Source: Streptomyces griseocarneus (GTDB lineage: Bacteria > Actinomycetota > Actinomycetes > Streptomycetales > Streptomycetaceae). From it: a stretch of 64,000 nt of DNA. Positions 55,157 through 64,000 of the stretch are shown one piece after another. The notes beneath the pieces are model-generated. The model ran no database searches. It saw only the letters and a program-made list of their open reading frames with translations, and was not told the DNA's origin. Position numbers and translations under genes: made by a program. Position 1 is the stretch's first letter. Every line of letters starts with the position of its first letter. Location: positions 1 to 64,000 of the forward strand of contig NZ_BNBL01000012.1 in assembly GCF_014655595.1 (NCBI RefSeq), written 5' to 3'.

Positions 55157-55160
<4 letters not shown>
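54330..55160 (+). CDS. nuoE: NADH-quinone oxidoreductase subunit E
   Basis: 276 aa. The 24-kDa thioredoxin-like domain holds the N1a [2Fe-2S] cluster: VGVCTNTLCAVLGG gives two Cys and HIECNAACDFAPVV the other two. A Pro/Gly-rich C-terminal extension of about 70 residues (after SLAGLRLAKGEAG) goes beyond the usual length. GTG 54330 lies 5 nt after AAGGAG; GTG 54327 is too close. Overlaps nuoF by 4 nt. Confidence 0.95.
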
Positions 55161-56514
<1,354 letters not shown>

Positions 56515-56518
<4 letters not shown>

Positions 56519-59043
56519 CAGTCACCACGTCCGCCGCCTCAGGTGGAGGAAACCCCGTCGGAGGGGCGGTGCCGCCCGAGGACCTGGTGTCCGTCACCAT
56601 CGACGGCATCCAGCTCTCCGTCCCCAAGGGGACGCTGGTCATCCGGGCCGCGGAGCTGCTGGGCATCGAGATCCCGCGCTTCTGCGACCACCCGCTGCTG
56701 GACCCGGCCGGTGCCTGCCGGCAGTGCATCGTCGAGGTCGAGGGCCAGCGCAAGCCGATGGCCTCCTGCACGATCACCTGCACCGACGGCATGGTCGTGC
56801 GCACCCAGCTCACCTCGCCGGTCGCCGAGAAGGCGCAGCGCGGCGTGATGGAGCTGCTGCTGATCAACCACCCGCTCGACTGTCCCGTCTGCGACAAGGG
56901 CGGCGAGTGCCCGCTGCAGAACCAGGCCATGTCCGCGGGGCAGGCCGACAGCCGCTTCGAGGGCCGCAAGCGCACCTACGAGAAGCCGGTGCCGATCTCC
57001 CCGCAGATCCTGCTGGACCGCGAGCGGTGCGTGCTGTGCGCGCGCTGCACCCGCTTCTCCAACGAGATCGCCGGCGACCCGATGATCGAGCTGCTCGAGC
57101 GCGGGGCGCTGGAGCAGGTCGGCACGGGCGAGGGCGACCCCTTCCGGTCGTACTTCTCCGGCAACACCATCCAGATCTGCCCGGTGGGCGCGCTCACCTC
57201 GGCGGCGTACCGCTTCCGCGCCCGGCCCTTCGACCTGGTCTCCTCGCCGACGGTGTGCGAGCACTGCGCGGGCGGCTGCGCGACGCGTACGGACCACCGG
57301 CGCGGCAAGGTGATGCGCCGCCTGGCCGCCGAGGACCCGGAGGTCAACGAGGAGTGGGTGTGCGACAAGGGCCGCTTCGCGTTCCGCTACGCGCAGCGGC
57401 CGGAGCGCTTCGAGACGCCGCTCGTGCGCGGCGCCTCCGGGGCGCTGGAGCCGGCGAGCTGGCCCGAGGCGCTGGAGGCCGTGGCCCGGGGGCTGGCGGC
57501 GGCCAGGGGCCGGGCCGGGGTGCTGCCGGGCGGGCGGCTGACGGTGGAGGACGCGTACGCCTACGCCAAGTTCGCGCGCGTGGGCCTCGACACCCACGAC
57601 GTCGACTTCCGGGCGCGCGTCCACAGCGGTGAGGAGGCCGACTTCCTCGCGGCCCACGTGGCCGGGCGCGGGCGGGACGTGGACGGCACGGGCGTGACGT
57701 ACACGGCGCTGGAGCAGGCGCCGGCCGTGCTGCTGGCCGGCTTCGAGGCGGAGGAGGAGGCCCCCGGTGTCTTCCTGCGGCTGCGCAAGGCCTGGCGCAA
57801 GCGCGGCCAGCGGACGTTCTCGCTGGCCACGCACCTCACCCCGGGGCTGGTGAAGGCGGGCGGCACGCTGCTGCCGGCGGCGCCCGGCACCGAGACCGAG
57901 TGGCTGCGGGCGCTGGCGGGCTCCTCGGGGCTGGACGCGGACGGCCGGGCGGCCGCCGAGGCGCTGCGGGCCGGGGGCGCGCTGATCGTCGTCGGCGAGC
58001 GCCTGGCGGGCGTGCCGGGCGCGCTGACGGCCGCCGTGGCGGCGGCCGGGGCCACGGGCGCCGCGCTGGTGTGGATCCCGCGCCGGGCGGGCGAGCGCGG
58101 CGCGCTCGAGGCGGGCGCCCTGCCGGGCCTGCTGCCGGGCGGCCGGCCGACGACCGACCCGCGGGCGCGGGAGGAGACGGCGGCGGCCTGGGGCGTGGCC
58201 GAACTGCCCCGCAGCCCCGGCCGGGACACGGGCCAGATCCTGGAGGCCGCGGCCAGGGGCGAGCTGAGCGCGCTGCTCGTGGGCGGCGTGGAGGTCGCGG
58301 ACCTGCCCGACCCGGCGCGGGCGCGGGAGGCGCTGGACGCGGTCGGGTTCCTGGTCAGCCTGGAGCAGCGGCCGAGCGAGGTGTCGGACCGCGCGGACGT
58401 GGTGCTGCCGGTCGCGGCCGTGGTGGAGAAGCCGGGCACGTTCCTGAACTGGGAGGGCCGGGCCCGGCCGTTCGAGGTGGCGGTCAAGCCGGACCAGGTG
58501 ACGCGGCGGCACATGCTGCCGGACGCTCGGGTGCTGCACATGCTGGCCGACGCGATGGGCACGGACCTGCGGCTGCCGGACGTGCACGCGGTACGGGCGG
58601 AGCTGGCGGGGCTGGGCGCGTGGTCCGGCGAGCGGGCCCCGGGCCCGGACGAGCCGGGGCGGCCGCTGCCGCGCCCGGAGAAGGGCGAGGCGGTGCTCGC
58701 GGGGCACCGGCTGCTGCTCGACCGGGGCAGGCTGCAGGACGGCGACGAGGCGCTGGCCGGCACCCGGCACGAGGCGCTCGCCCGGCTGTCGCCGGCGACC
58801 GCCGCCGAGGCGGGGGTGCGCGACGGCGAGCCGCTGGTGGTGACCGGCCCGGCCGGCACGGTGCGGCTGCCGCTGCGGATCACGCCGATGCCGGACCGGG
58901 TGGTGTGGCTGCCGCTGAACTCCGTGGGCGGCGGCGTCGCCTCGGACGCCGGGGCGCGTCCGGGAGAGCTCGTACGGATCGGCGCGGAGGTCGACGAGGG
59001 CGCCGGCGACACCGGCGACGCGGGACGGGAGGTACGGCCGTGA
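56515..59043 (+). CDS. nuoG: NADH-quinone oxidoreductase subunit G
   Basis: 842 aa. The N-terminal ferredoxin-like domain has RFCDHPLLDPAGACRQCIVEVEG (N1b), then HPLDCPVCDKGGECPLQ (N5 region, with His ligand) and ERCVLCARCTRF...TIQICPVGAL (N4). The Mo-bis-MGD-like domain follows with VCEHCAGGCATRTDHRRGKV and is catalytically inert in complex I. The C-terminal half is Ala/Gly/Arg-rich. It is longer than many because this domain is complete. Overlaps nuoF and nuoH by 4 nt each. Confidence 0.96.
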
Positions 59044-60422
59044 GCCCTGCGCTGAGTGGGCCCCAAGTGGTCCAACTGGCCGTGGAGGACCTGTCGGTGT
59101 TCGGCAGGGACCCGTGGTGGCTGGTGGTCGTCAAGGCCGTCTTCTGCTTCGCGTTCCTGATGGTGACGGTGCTGTTCTCCATCGTCTGGGAGCGCAAGGT
59201 CGTCGCCTGGATGCAGCTGCGCATCGGCCCCAACCGGCACGGCCCGTGGGGGATGCTGCAGTCGCTGGCCGACGGCATCAAGCTGATGCTCAAGGAGGAC
59301 GTGATCGTCCGGCGCGCCGACAAGGTCGTCTACGTGCTGGCGCCGATCGTGGCCGCGATCCCGGCCTTCATGGCGATCGCGGTGATCCCCTTCGGCCCCT
59401 CCGGCAACGAGGTCTCGATCTTCGGCCACCGCACGACGATGCAGCTGACCGACCTGCCGATCGCGGTGCTCTACATCCTCGCCGTCGCCTCGGTCGGCAT
59501 CTACGGCATCGTGCTGGCCGGCTGGTCGTCGGGCTCGACGTATCCGCTGCTGGGCGGCCTGCGCTCGTGCGCGCAGATGATCTCGTACGAGATCGCGATG
59601 GGCGCGGCCTTCGCTTCGGTGTTCCTCTACTCCGGCTCGATGTCCACCTCCGCGATCGTCGAGGCGCAGCACGACCGCTGGTACGTCCTGCTGCTGCCGG
59701 TGTCGTTCCTGATCTACATCGCGACGATGGTGGGGGAGACCAACCGGGCCCCCTTCGACATGCCGGAGTCCGAGGGCGACCTGGTCGGCGGCTTCAACAC
59801 CGAGTACTCCTCGATCAAGTTCGCGATGTTCATGCTCGCCGAGTACGTGAACATGGTGACGGTCTCGGCGGTCGCGGCCACCCTCTTCCTGGGCGGCTGG
59901 CGGGCCCCGTACCCGGTCTCCTCCTTCTGGGAGGGGGCCAACCACGGCTGGTGGCCGATGCTGTGGTTCGTCATCAAGGTGCAGCTGCTGCTCTTCTTCT
60001 TCATCTGGCTGCGCGGCACGCTGCCCCGGGTGCGCTACGACCAGCTGATGAAGCTGGGCTGGAAGGTGCTCATCCCGGTCTCGGTGACCTGGCTGATGCT
60101 CGTGGCGACCGTCCGGGCGCTGCGGAACGAGAACTACGACTTCCAGGACATCGTGCTCTACGTCGGGGGCGCCGTCCTCGCCGTCCTGCTGTTGTCGATG
60201 CTCGCCGACCTCTTCCGCGGCCGGGACGGCGAGAAGGGCGGGGAGCCGGCCGCGGGGCCGCCGCCCGCGTTCGACCCGATGGCGGGCGGATTCCCCGTGC
60301 CGCCGCTGCCCGGCCAGACCCCGCCCCCCGTGCCCCGGCGCCGGTCCCGGCAGGACCGGGAGCTCATCTCCAGTGGCGGGGCGGACAGCCCTCGTGACCG
60401 AAAGGAGGCCGACGGTGTCTGA
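59040..60422 (+). CDS. nuoH: NADH-quinone oxidoreductase subunit H
   Basis: 460 aa, eight-helix membrane subunit at the junction of the two arms. Signatures are ERKVVAWMQLRIGPNRHGPWGMLQSLADGIK and GETNRAPFDMPESEGDLVGGFNTEYSS, including the acidic loop that contacts the quinone pathway. A Pro/Gly-rich cytoplasmic tail of about 55 residues follows the last helix. GTG start overlaps nuoG; the end overlaps the nuoI start by 8 nt and contains its ribosome site. Confidence 0.97.
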   Translation: MSPALSGPQVVQLAVEDLSVFGRDPWWLVVVKAVFCFAFLMVTVLFSIVWERKVVAWMQLRIGPNRHGPWGMLQSLADGIKLMLKEDVIVRRADKVVYVLAPIVAAIPAFMAIAVIPFGPSGNEVSIFGHRTTMQLTDLPIAVLYILAVASVGIYGIVLAGWSSGSTYPLLGGLRSCAQMISYEIAMGAAFASVFLYSGSMSTSAIVEAQHDRWYVLLLPVSFLIYIATMVGETNRAPFDMPESEGDLVGGFNTEYSSIKFAMFMLAEYVNMVTVSAVAATLFLGGWRAPYPVSSFWEGANHGWWPMLWFVIKVQLLLFFFIWLRGTLPRVRYDQLMKLGWKVLIPVSVTWLMLVATVRALRNENYDFQDIVLYVGGAVLAVLLLSMLADLFRGRDGEKGGEPAAGPPPAFDPMAGGFPVPPLPGQTPPPVPRRRSRQDRELISSGGADSPRDRKEADGV

Positions 60423-60993
60423 GTTCCAGAACCCCGTGGCCGGCTTCGGCGTGACCTTCAAGGCCATGTTCAAGAAGCGGCTGACCGAGCAGTATCCGGA
60501 GGAGAAGAAGCACACGGCGCCGCGCTTCCACGGCCGCCACCAGCTCAACCGCCATCCGGACGGGCTGGAGAAGTGCATCGGCTGCGAGCTGTGCGCCTGG
60601 GCCTGCCCGGCGGACGCCATCTACGTCGAGGGCGCGGACAACACCGACGAGGAGCGCTACTCCCCGGGCGAGCGCTACGGCCGCGTCTACCAGATCAACT
60701 ACCTGCGCTGCATCCTGTGCGGCCTGTGCGTCGAGGCCTGCCCGACCCGGGCCCTGACGATGACGAACGAGTACGAACTGGCCGACGCCAGCCGCGAGTC
60801 GCTCATCTACACCAAGGAGCAGCTGCTGGCCGGGCTGGAGGACCGCATGGTCGACACCCCGCACGCCATCTACCCCGGCATGACGGAGAAGGACTACTAC
60901 CGCGGCCTGGTGACCGAGGCCGCGCCGGGGACGGAGCGCCAAGTGGCCGTCTCCAAGGGGGAGAAGCCCGCCGGCGAAGGGGTGGAGGCATGA
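60415..60993 (+). CDS. nuoI: NADH-quinone oxidoreductase subunit I
   Basis: 192 aa, 8Fe ferredoxin-type subunit with clusters N6a and N6b: CIGCELCAWACPADAI and CILCGLCVEACPTRAL. The amphipathic N-terminal helix (VTFKAMFKKRLTEQYP) docks on the membrane. GTG 60415 has AAGGAGG at ideal distance; the upstream ATG in the same frame is rejected. Overlaps nuoJ by 4 nt. Confidence 0.97.
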   Translation: MSEFQNPVAGFGVTFKAMFKKRLTEQYPEEKKHTAPRFHGRHQLNRHPDGLEKCIGCELCAWACPADAIYVEGADNTDEERYSPGERYGRVYQINYLRCILCGLCVEACPTRALTMTNEYELADASRESLIYTKEQLLAGLEDRMVDTPHAIYPGMTEKDYYRGLVTEAAPGTERQVAVSKGEKPAGEGVEA

Positions 60994-61814
60994 GCGCTCT
61001 CGCCGCGGCCGCCTCGAGCACGTCGACCGGCGAGGCGGTCCAGTTCTGGGTGCTGGCGGTCGTCGCCGTGGCGGGCGCGCTGGGCGCGGTGCTGATGAAG
61101 AAGGCCGTGCACAGCGCCCTCTCCCTCGCCGGGACGATGATCGTCCTGGCGGTCTTCTACCTCGCCAACGGCGCCTACTTCCTGGGCATCGTGCAGATCG
61201 TGGTCTACACCGGCGCGATCATGATGCTGTTCCTGTTCGTGGTGATGCTGGTGGGCGTCACCGCCGCGGACTCGCTCAAGGAGACGATCCGTGGCCAGCG
61301 CTGGCTGGCCGGGCTGTGCGTGCTGGGCTTCGGCACCCTGCTCGTGGCCGGCATCGCCAACGCCTCGCTGCGGGACTTCAACGGCCTGGGGCAGGCCAAC
61401 GCGGGCGGCAACGTCCAGGGCCTGGCCGCGCTGATCTTCACCAAGTACGTCTTCGCCTTCGAGATCACCGGCGCCCTGCTGATCACCGCGGCCGTCGGCG
61501 CGATGGTCCTCACCCACCGCGAGCGCACCGGCCGCCCCGCCACCCAGCGCGAGCGCTCCGAGGAGCGCGTGCGCGGCAAGCAGCTCCCGCCGCTGCCCGC
61601 CCCCGGCGTCTACGCCCGGCACAACGCCGTCGACATCCCCGGCCTGCTGCCCGACGGCACGCCGTCGGAGCTCACGGTCAACCCCACGCTGCGGGCGCGG
61701 GGCCAGGTGCGCGACGTCTCCGGCGAGGCGCTCGAGGACCTGGCGGCGCTGGAGCAGCGCTCCAAGGAGTGGCTGGAGCGGAACAACGACCGTTCCGAGG
61801 AGCGTGCCCAGTGA
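60990..61814 (+). CDS. nuoJ: NADH-quinone oxidoreductase subunit J
   Basis: 274 aa, five transmembrane helices with the typical ANGAYFLGIVQIVVYTGAIMMLFLFVVMLVG segment (helix 3 pi-bulge region). A charged C-terminal tail of about 90 residues (ARHNAVDIPGLLPDGTPSELTVN) exceeds the usual length, as in other actinobacteria. Overlaps nuoI and nuoK by 4 nt. Confidence 0.96.
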   Translation: MSALAAAASSTSTGEAVQFWVLAVVAVAGALGAVLMKKAVHSALSLAGTMIVLAVFYLANGAYFLGIVQIVVYTGAIMMLFLFVVMLVGVTAADSLKETIRGQRWLAGLCVLGFGTLLVAGIANASLRDFNGLGQANAGGNVQGLAALIFTKYVFAFEITGALLITAAVGAMVLTHRERTGRPATQRERSEERVRGKQLPPLPAPGVYARHNAVDIPGLLPDGTPSELTVNPTLRARGQVRDVSGEALEDLAALEQRSKEWLERNNDRSEERAQ

Positions 61815-62110
61815 ACCCGGTCAACTACCTCTACCTGGCGGCCCTGCTGTTCACCATCGGCGCCGCCGGCGTGCTCATCCGGCGGAACGCGATCGTCATC
61901 TTCATGTGCGTCGAGCTGATGCTGAACGCCTGCAACCTGGCCTTCGTCACCTTCTCCCGGCTGCACGGCAACCTCGACGGCCAGATCATCGCCTTCTTCA
62001 CGATGGTCGTGGCCGCCGCCGAGGTCGTGATCGGCCTGGCCATCATCGTGACGATCTTCCGCTCCCGCCACTCGGCCTCGGTCGACGACGCCAGCCTGCT
62101 GAAGCTGTAA
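61811..62110 (+). CDS. nuoK: NADH-quinone oxidoreductase subunit K
   Basis: 99 aa, three helices with the two conserved Glu of the proton path (FMCVELMLNACNLAF and VVAAAEVVIGLAIIV). GTG start overlaps the nuoJ stop. MrpC-like. Confidence 0.97.
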   Translation: MNPVNYLYLAALLFTIGAAGVLIRRNAIVIFMCVELMLNACNLAFVTFSRLHGNLDGQIIAFFTMVVAAAEVVIGLAIIVTIFRSRHSASVDDASLLKL

Positions 62111-62122
62111 GGGGACACCACG

Positions 62123-64000
62123 GTGGAGAACCTCATCGGATTGCTCGTCCTGGCGCCCCTGCTGGGCGCGGGCGTGCTGCTGTGCGGCGGCCGACGGCTC
62201 GACCGCACCGGGCACTGGATCGGCACCCTGCTCGCGGCCGCGTCCTTCGTCATCGGCGTGGTGCTCTTCGCCGACCTCCTCGGCCGGCCCGCCGACGACC
62301 GCGAGCTGGGCGCGACCGTCTTCAGCTGGGTGCCCGTCGGCGGCTTCCGCGCCGACGTGGGCTTCCAGCTCGACCAGCTGTCGATGACCTTCGTGCTGCT
62401 GATCACCGGCGTGGGCTCGCTGATCCACCTCTACTCGGTCGGCTACATGGAGCACGACGAGCGGCGGCGGCGCTTCTTCGGCTATCTGAACCTCTTCCTC
62501 GCGGCGATGCTGCTCCTGGTCCTCGCCGACAACTACCTGCTGCTGTACGTGGGCTGGGAGGGCGTCGGCCTCGCCTCGTACCTGCTGATCGGCTTCTGGC
62601 AGCACAAGCCGAGCGCCGCCACGGCCGCCAAGAAGGCCTTCCTCGTCAACCGCGTCGGCGACGTCGGGCTGTCGATCGCCGTCATGCTGATGTTCACCAC
62701 CTTCGGCACCTTCGCCTTCGGCCCGGTCCTCGAGCACGCGGAGGAGGCGGGCGAGGGCAAGCTGACCGCCATCGGGCTCATGCTGCTCCTCGCCGCCTGC
62801 GGAAAGTCGGCGCAGGTCCCGCTGCAGAGCTGGCTCGGCGACGCCATGGAGGGCCCCACGCCGGTCTCCGCGCTCATCCACGCGGCGACCATGGTGACCG
62901 CCGGCGTCTATCTGATCGTCCGGTCCGGGGCCGTCTTCGACGGGGCCCCCGACGCGCAGACGGCCGTGGTCACGGTGGGCGCGGTGACGCTGCTCTTCGG
63001 TGCGATCGTCGGTTGCGCGAAGGACGACATCAAGAAGGCCCTGGCGGGCTCGACGATGTCCCAGATCGGCTACATGATCCTCGCCGCCGGCCTCGGCCCG
63101 ATCGGCTACGTCTTCGCGATCATGCACCTGGTCACCCACGGCTTCTTCAAGGCAGGGCTGTTCCTCGGCGCCGGCTCGGTGATGCACGGCATGAACGACG
63201 AGGTCGACATGCGGCGTTACGGCGGACTGCGGACGTACATGCCGGTCACGTTCGTGACGTTCGGGCTCGGCTACCTCGCCATCATCGGCTTCCCGGGCCT
63301 GTCCGGCTTCTTCTCCAAGGACAAGATCATCGAGGCCGCCTTCGCCAAGGGCGGCACCGAGGGCTGGATCCTGGGCGGCGCCGCACTGCTGGGCGCGGCC
63401 ATCACCGCGTACTACATGACGCGGGTGATGCTCATGACCTTCTTCGGCGAGAAGCGCTGGCAGCCGGACGAGCGCGGTGAGCTCCCGCACCCCCACGAGT
63501 CGCCCCGGACGATGACGATCCCCATGATCGTCCTCGCCTTCGGATCGGTCTTCGCCGGCGGCCTGTTCAGCATCAACGACGCGTTCCTGAAGTGGCTGGA
63601 GCCGGTCACCGGCCACGCCGAGGGGCACTCGCCCGTCACCGCCACGCAGGTCACCGCGGCCACCATGGTCGTGCTCGTGGTGGGCTTCGCGCTGGCCTGG
63701 GCGCAGTACGGGCGCCGGCCGGTGCCGGTCACGGCGCCGCCCGGCGGGCTGCTGGTGCGGGCCGCCCGGCGCGACCTGCTGCAGGACGACTTCAACCACG
63801 TCGTGCTGGTCCGCGGCGGCGAGCACCTCACCCGCAGCCTCGTCTACGTCGACCACACCCTGGTCGACGGCGTCGTCAACGGCACCGCCGCCTCCGTCGG
63901 CGGCCTGTCGGGCCGGATGCGCAGGCTGCAGAACGGCTTCGCGCGGTCGTACGCGGTCTCGATGTTCGGCGGTGCGGCGGTGCTCATCGCCGCGACCCTG
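62123..64000 (+). CDS. nuoL: NADH-quinone oxidoreductase subunit L (cut by window end)
   Basis: First 626 residues of the Mrp-type antiporter subunit that forms the distal proton pump. The motifs are YVGWEGVGLASYLLIGFW with its Glu, SWLGDAMEGPTPVSALIHAATMVTAGVYL, and KALAGSTMSQIGYM then HLVTHGFFKAGLFLGAGSVMHGM with conserved Lys and His. GTG 62123 has AAGGGG 8 nt upstream. The frame is open to the window end, before the usual C-terminal lateral helix is complete. nuoM and nuoN are expected next. Confidence 0.97.
   Translation, partial: MENLIGLLVLAPLLGAGVLLCGGRRLDRTGHWIGTLLAAASFVIGVVLFADLLGRPADDRELGATVFSWVPVGGFRADVGFQLDQLSMTFVLLITGVGSLIHLYSVGYMEHDERRRRFFGYLNLFLAAMLLLVLADNYLLLYVGWEGVGLASYLLIGFWQHKPSAATAAKKAFLVNRVGDVGLSIAVMLMFTTFGTFAFGPVLEHAEEAGEGKLTAIGLMLLLAACGKSAQVPLQSWLGDAMEGPTPVSALIHAATMVTAGVYLIVRSGAVFDGAPDAQTAVVTVGAVTLLFGAIVGCAKDDIKKALAGSTMSQIGYMILAAGLGPIGYVFAIMHLVTHGFFKAGLFLGAGSVMHGMNDEVDMRRYGGLRTYMPVTFVTFGLGYLAIIGFPGLSGFFSKDKIIEAAFAKGGTEGWILGGAALLGAAITAYYMTRVMLMTFFGEKRWQPDERGELPHPHESPRTMTIPMIVLAFGSVFAGGLFSINDAFLKWLEPVTGHAEGHSPVTATQVTAATMVVLVVGFALAWAQYGRRPVPVTAPPGGLLVRAARRDLLQDDFNHVVLVRGGEHLTRSLVYVDHTLVDGVVNGTAASVGGLSGRMRRLQNGFARSYAVSMFGGAAVLIAATL

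Noticed and set aside
57561..60620. 1019-codon minus-strand frame across nuoG, nuoH and nuoI
   Set aside because: Antisense shadow; the plus-strand nuo genes carry all cofactor motifs.
62123..64000. Truncated or pseudogene nuoL
   Set aside because: The frame is open to the last base, so the missing end is due to the window limit only.

Overview
This window is a stretch of actinobacterial chromosome, almost certainly from Streptomyces or a close relative in the Streptomycetaceae. The evidence is the very high G+C content with strong G/C bias at codon third positions, frequent GTG starts and GTGA/ATGA overlaps, many starts lying 6-10 nt behind a TANNNT-type -10 box (leaderless transcripts), and a characteristic gene order. 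That order runs hemL and cytochrome c maturation, then futalosine-pathway menaquinone genes, then the nuo operon. No rRNA, tRNA, CRISPR array or insertion sequence was found.

Left part (1-14.3 kb). Two DUF3558-type lipoproteins are followed by an RtcB RNA ligase that faces a free-standing LAGLIDADG homing-endonuclease-like gene tail to tail. Small leftward housekeeping genes follow (VOC protein, SDR, YnfA, an unknown). Then comes a rightward block of hemL, a histidine phosphatase, a Tat lipoprotein of the polysaccharide-deacetylase fold, and a tightly packed TlpA-CcdA-ResB-CcsB set for System II cytochrome c maturation, closed by a strong terminator.

Middle part (14.4-43.2 kb). Menaquinone biosynthesis by the futalosine route is spread over several short transcription units. 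They are UbiD-like decarboxylase plus UbiA-like prenyltransferase (15.3-17.7 kb), UbiX-like flavin prenyltransferase (19.0 kb), radical-SAM MqnE (20.5 kb), MqnA (31.2 kb), radical-SAM MqnC (35.3 kb) and methyltransferase MenG (38.2 kb). A geranylgeranyl-reductase-like flavoprotein (41.8 kb) may saturate the menaquinone side chain. MqnB and MqnD are not in the window. Interspersed are an Lrp regulator, a dicarboxylate symporter, a TetR/acyl-CoA-ligase pair sharing a candidate operator, a lipase, an AraC regulator, a second acyl-CoA ligase, a cold-shock protein with a structured leader, an anchored esterase, a Ser/Thr kinase, a degenerate amidohydrolase-like protein, a Uma2-like protein and a zinc-ribbon membrane protein.

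Right part (43.2-64 kb). A PadR regulator is divergent from a membrane protein. Next are an RTX-like secreted protein and a WhiJ-type regulatory cluster (two DUF397 proteins, an HTH-DUF5753 regulator, an RsbW-like ATPase) arranged around a 39-bp palindrome. Beside it is a protein joining an HTH, a coiled coil and a trypsin-like domain that appears to have lost its whole catalytic triad. A NlpC/P60 hydrolase and a roughly 740-bp regulatory gap with a Rex/Crp-type operator precede the nuo operon. nuoA-K are complete and nuoL is cut by the window end. Together the region builds the quinone, a cytochrome c maturation system and the NADH:menaquinone oxidoreductase of the aerobic respiratory chain.

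All assignments come from reading sequence and remembered family signatures; no database search was run. The most interesting points are the pseudoprotease regulator, the WhiJ-type palindrome, the barrel-less amidohydrolase beside mqnC, the homing-endonuclease-like gene beside rtcB, the leaderless design shared by menaquinone genes, an alternative-hairpin leader upstream of the cold-shock gene, and a 31-codon ORF tiled between nuoD and nuoE.
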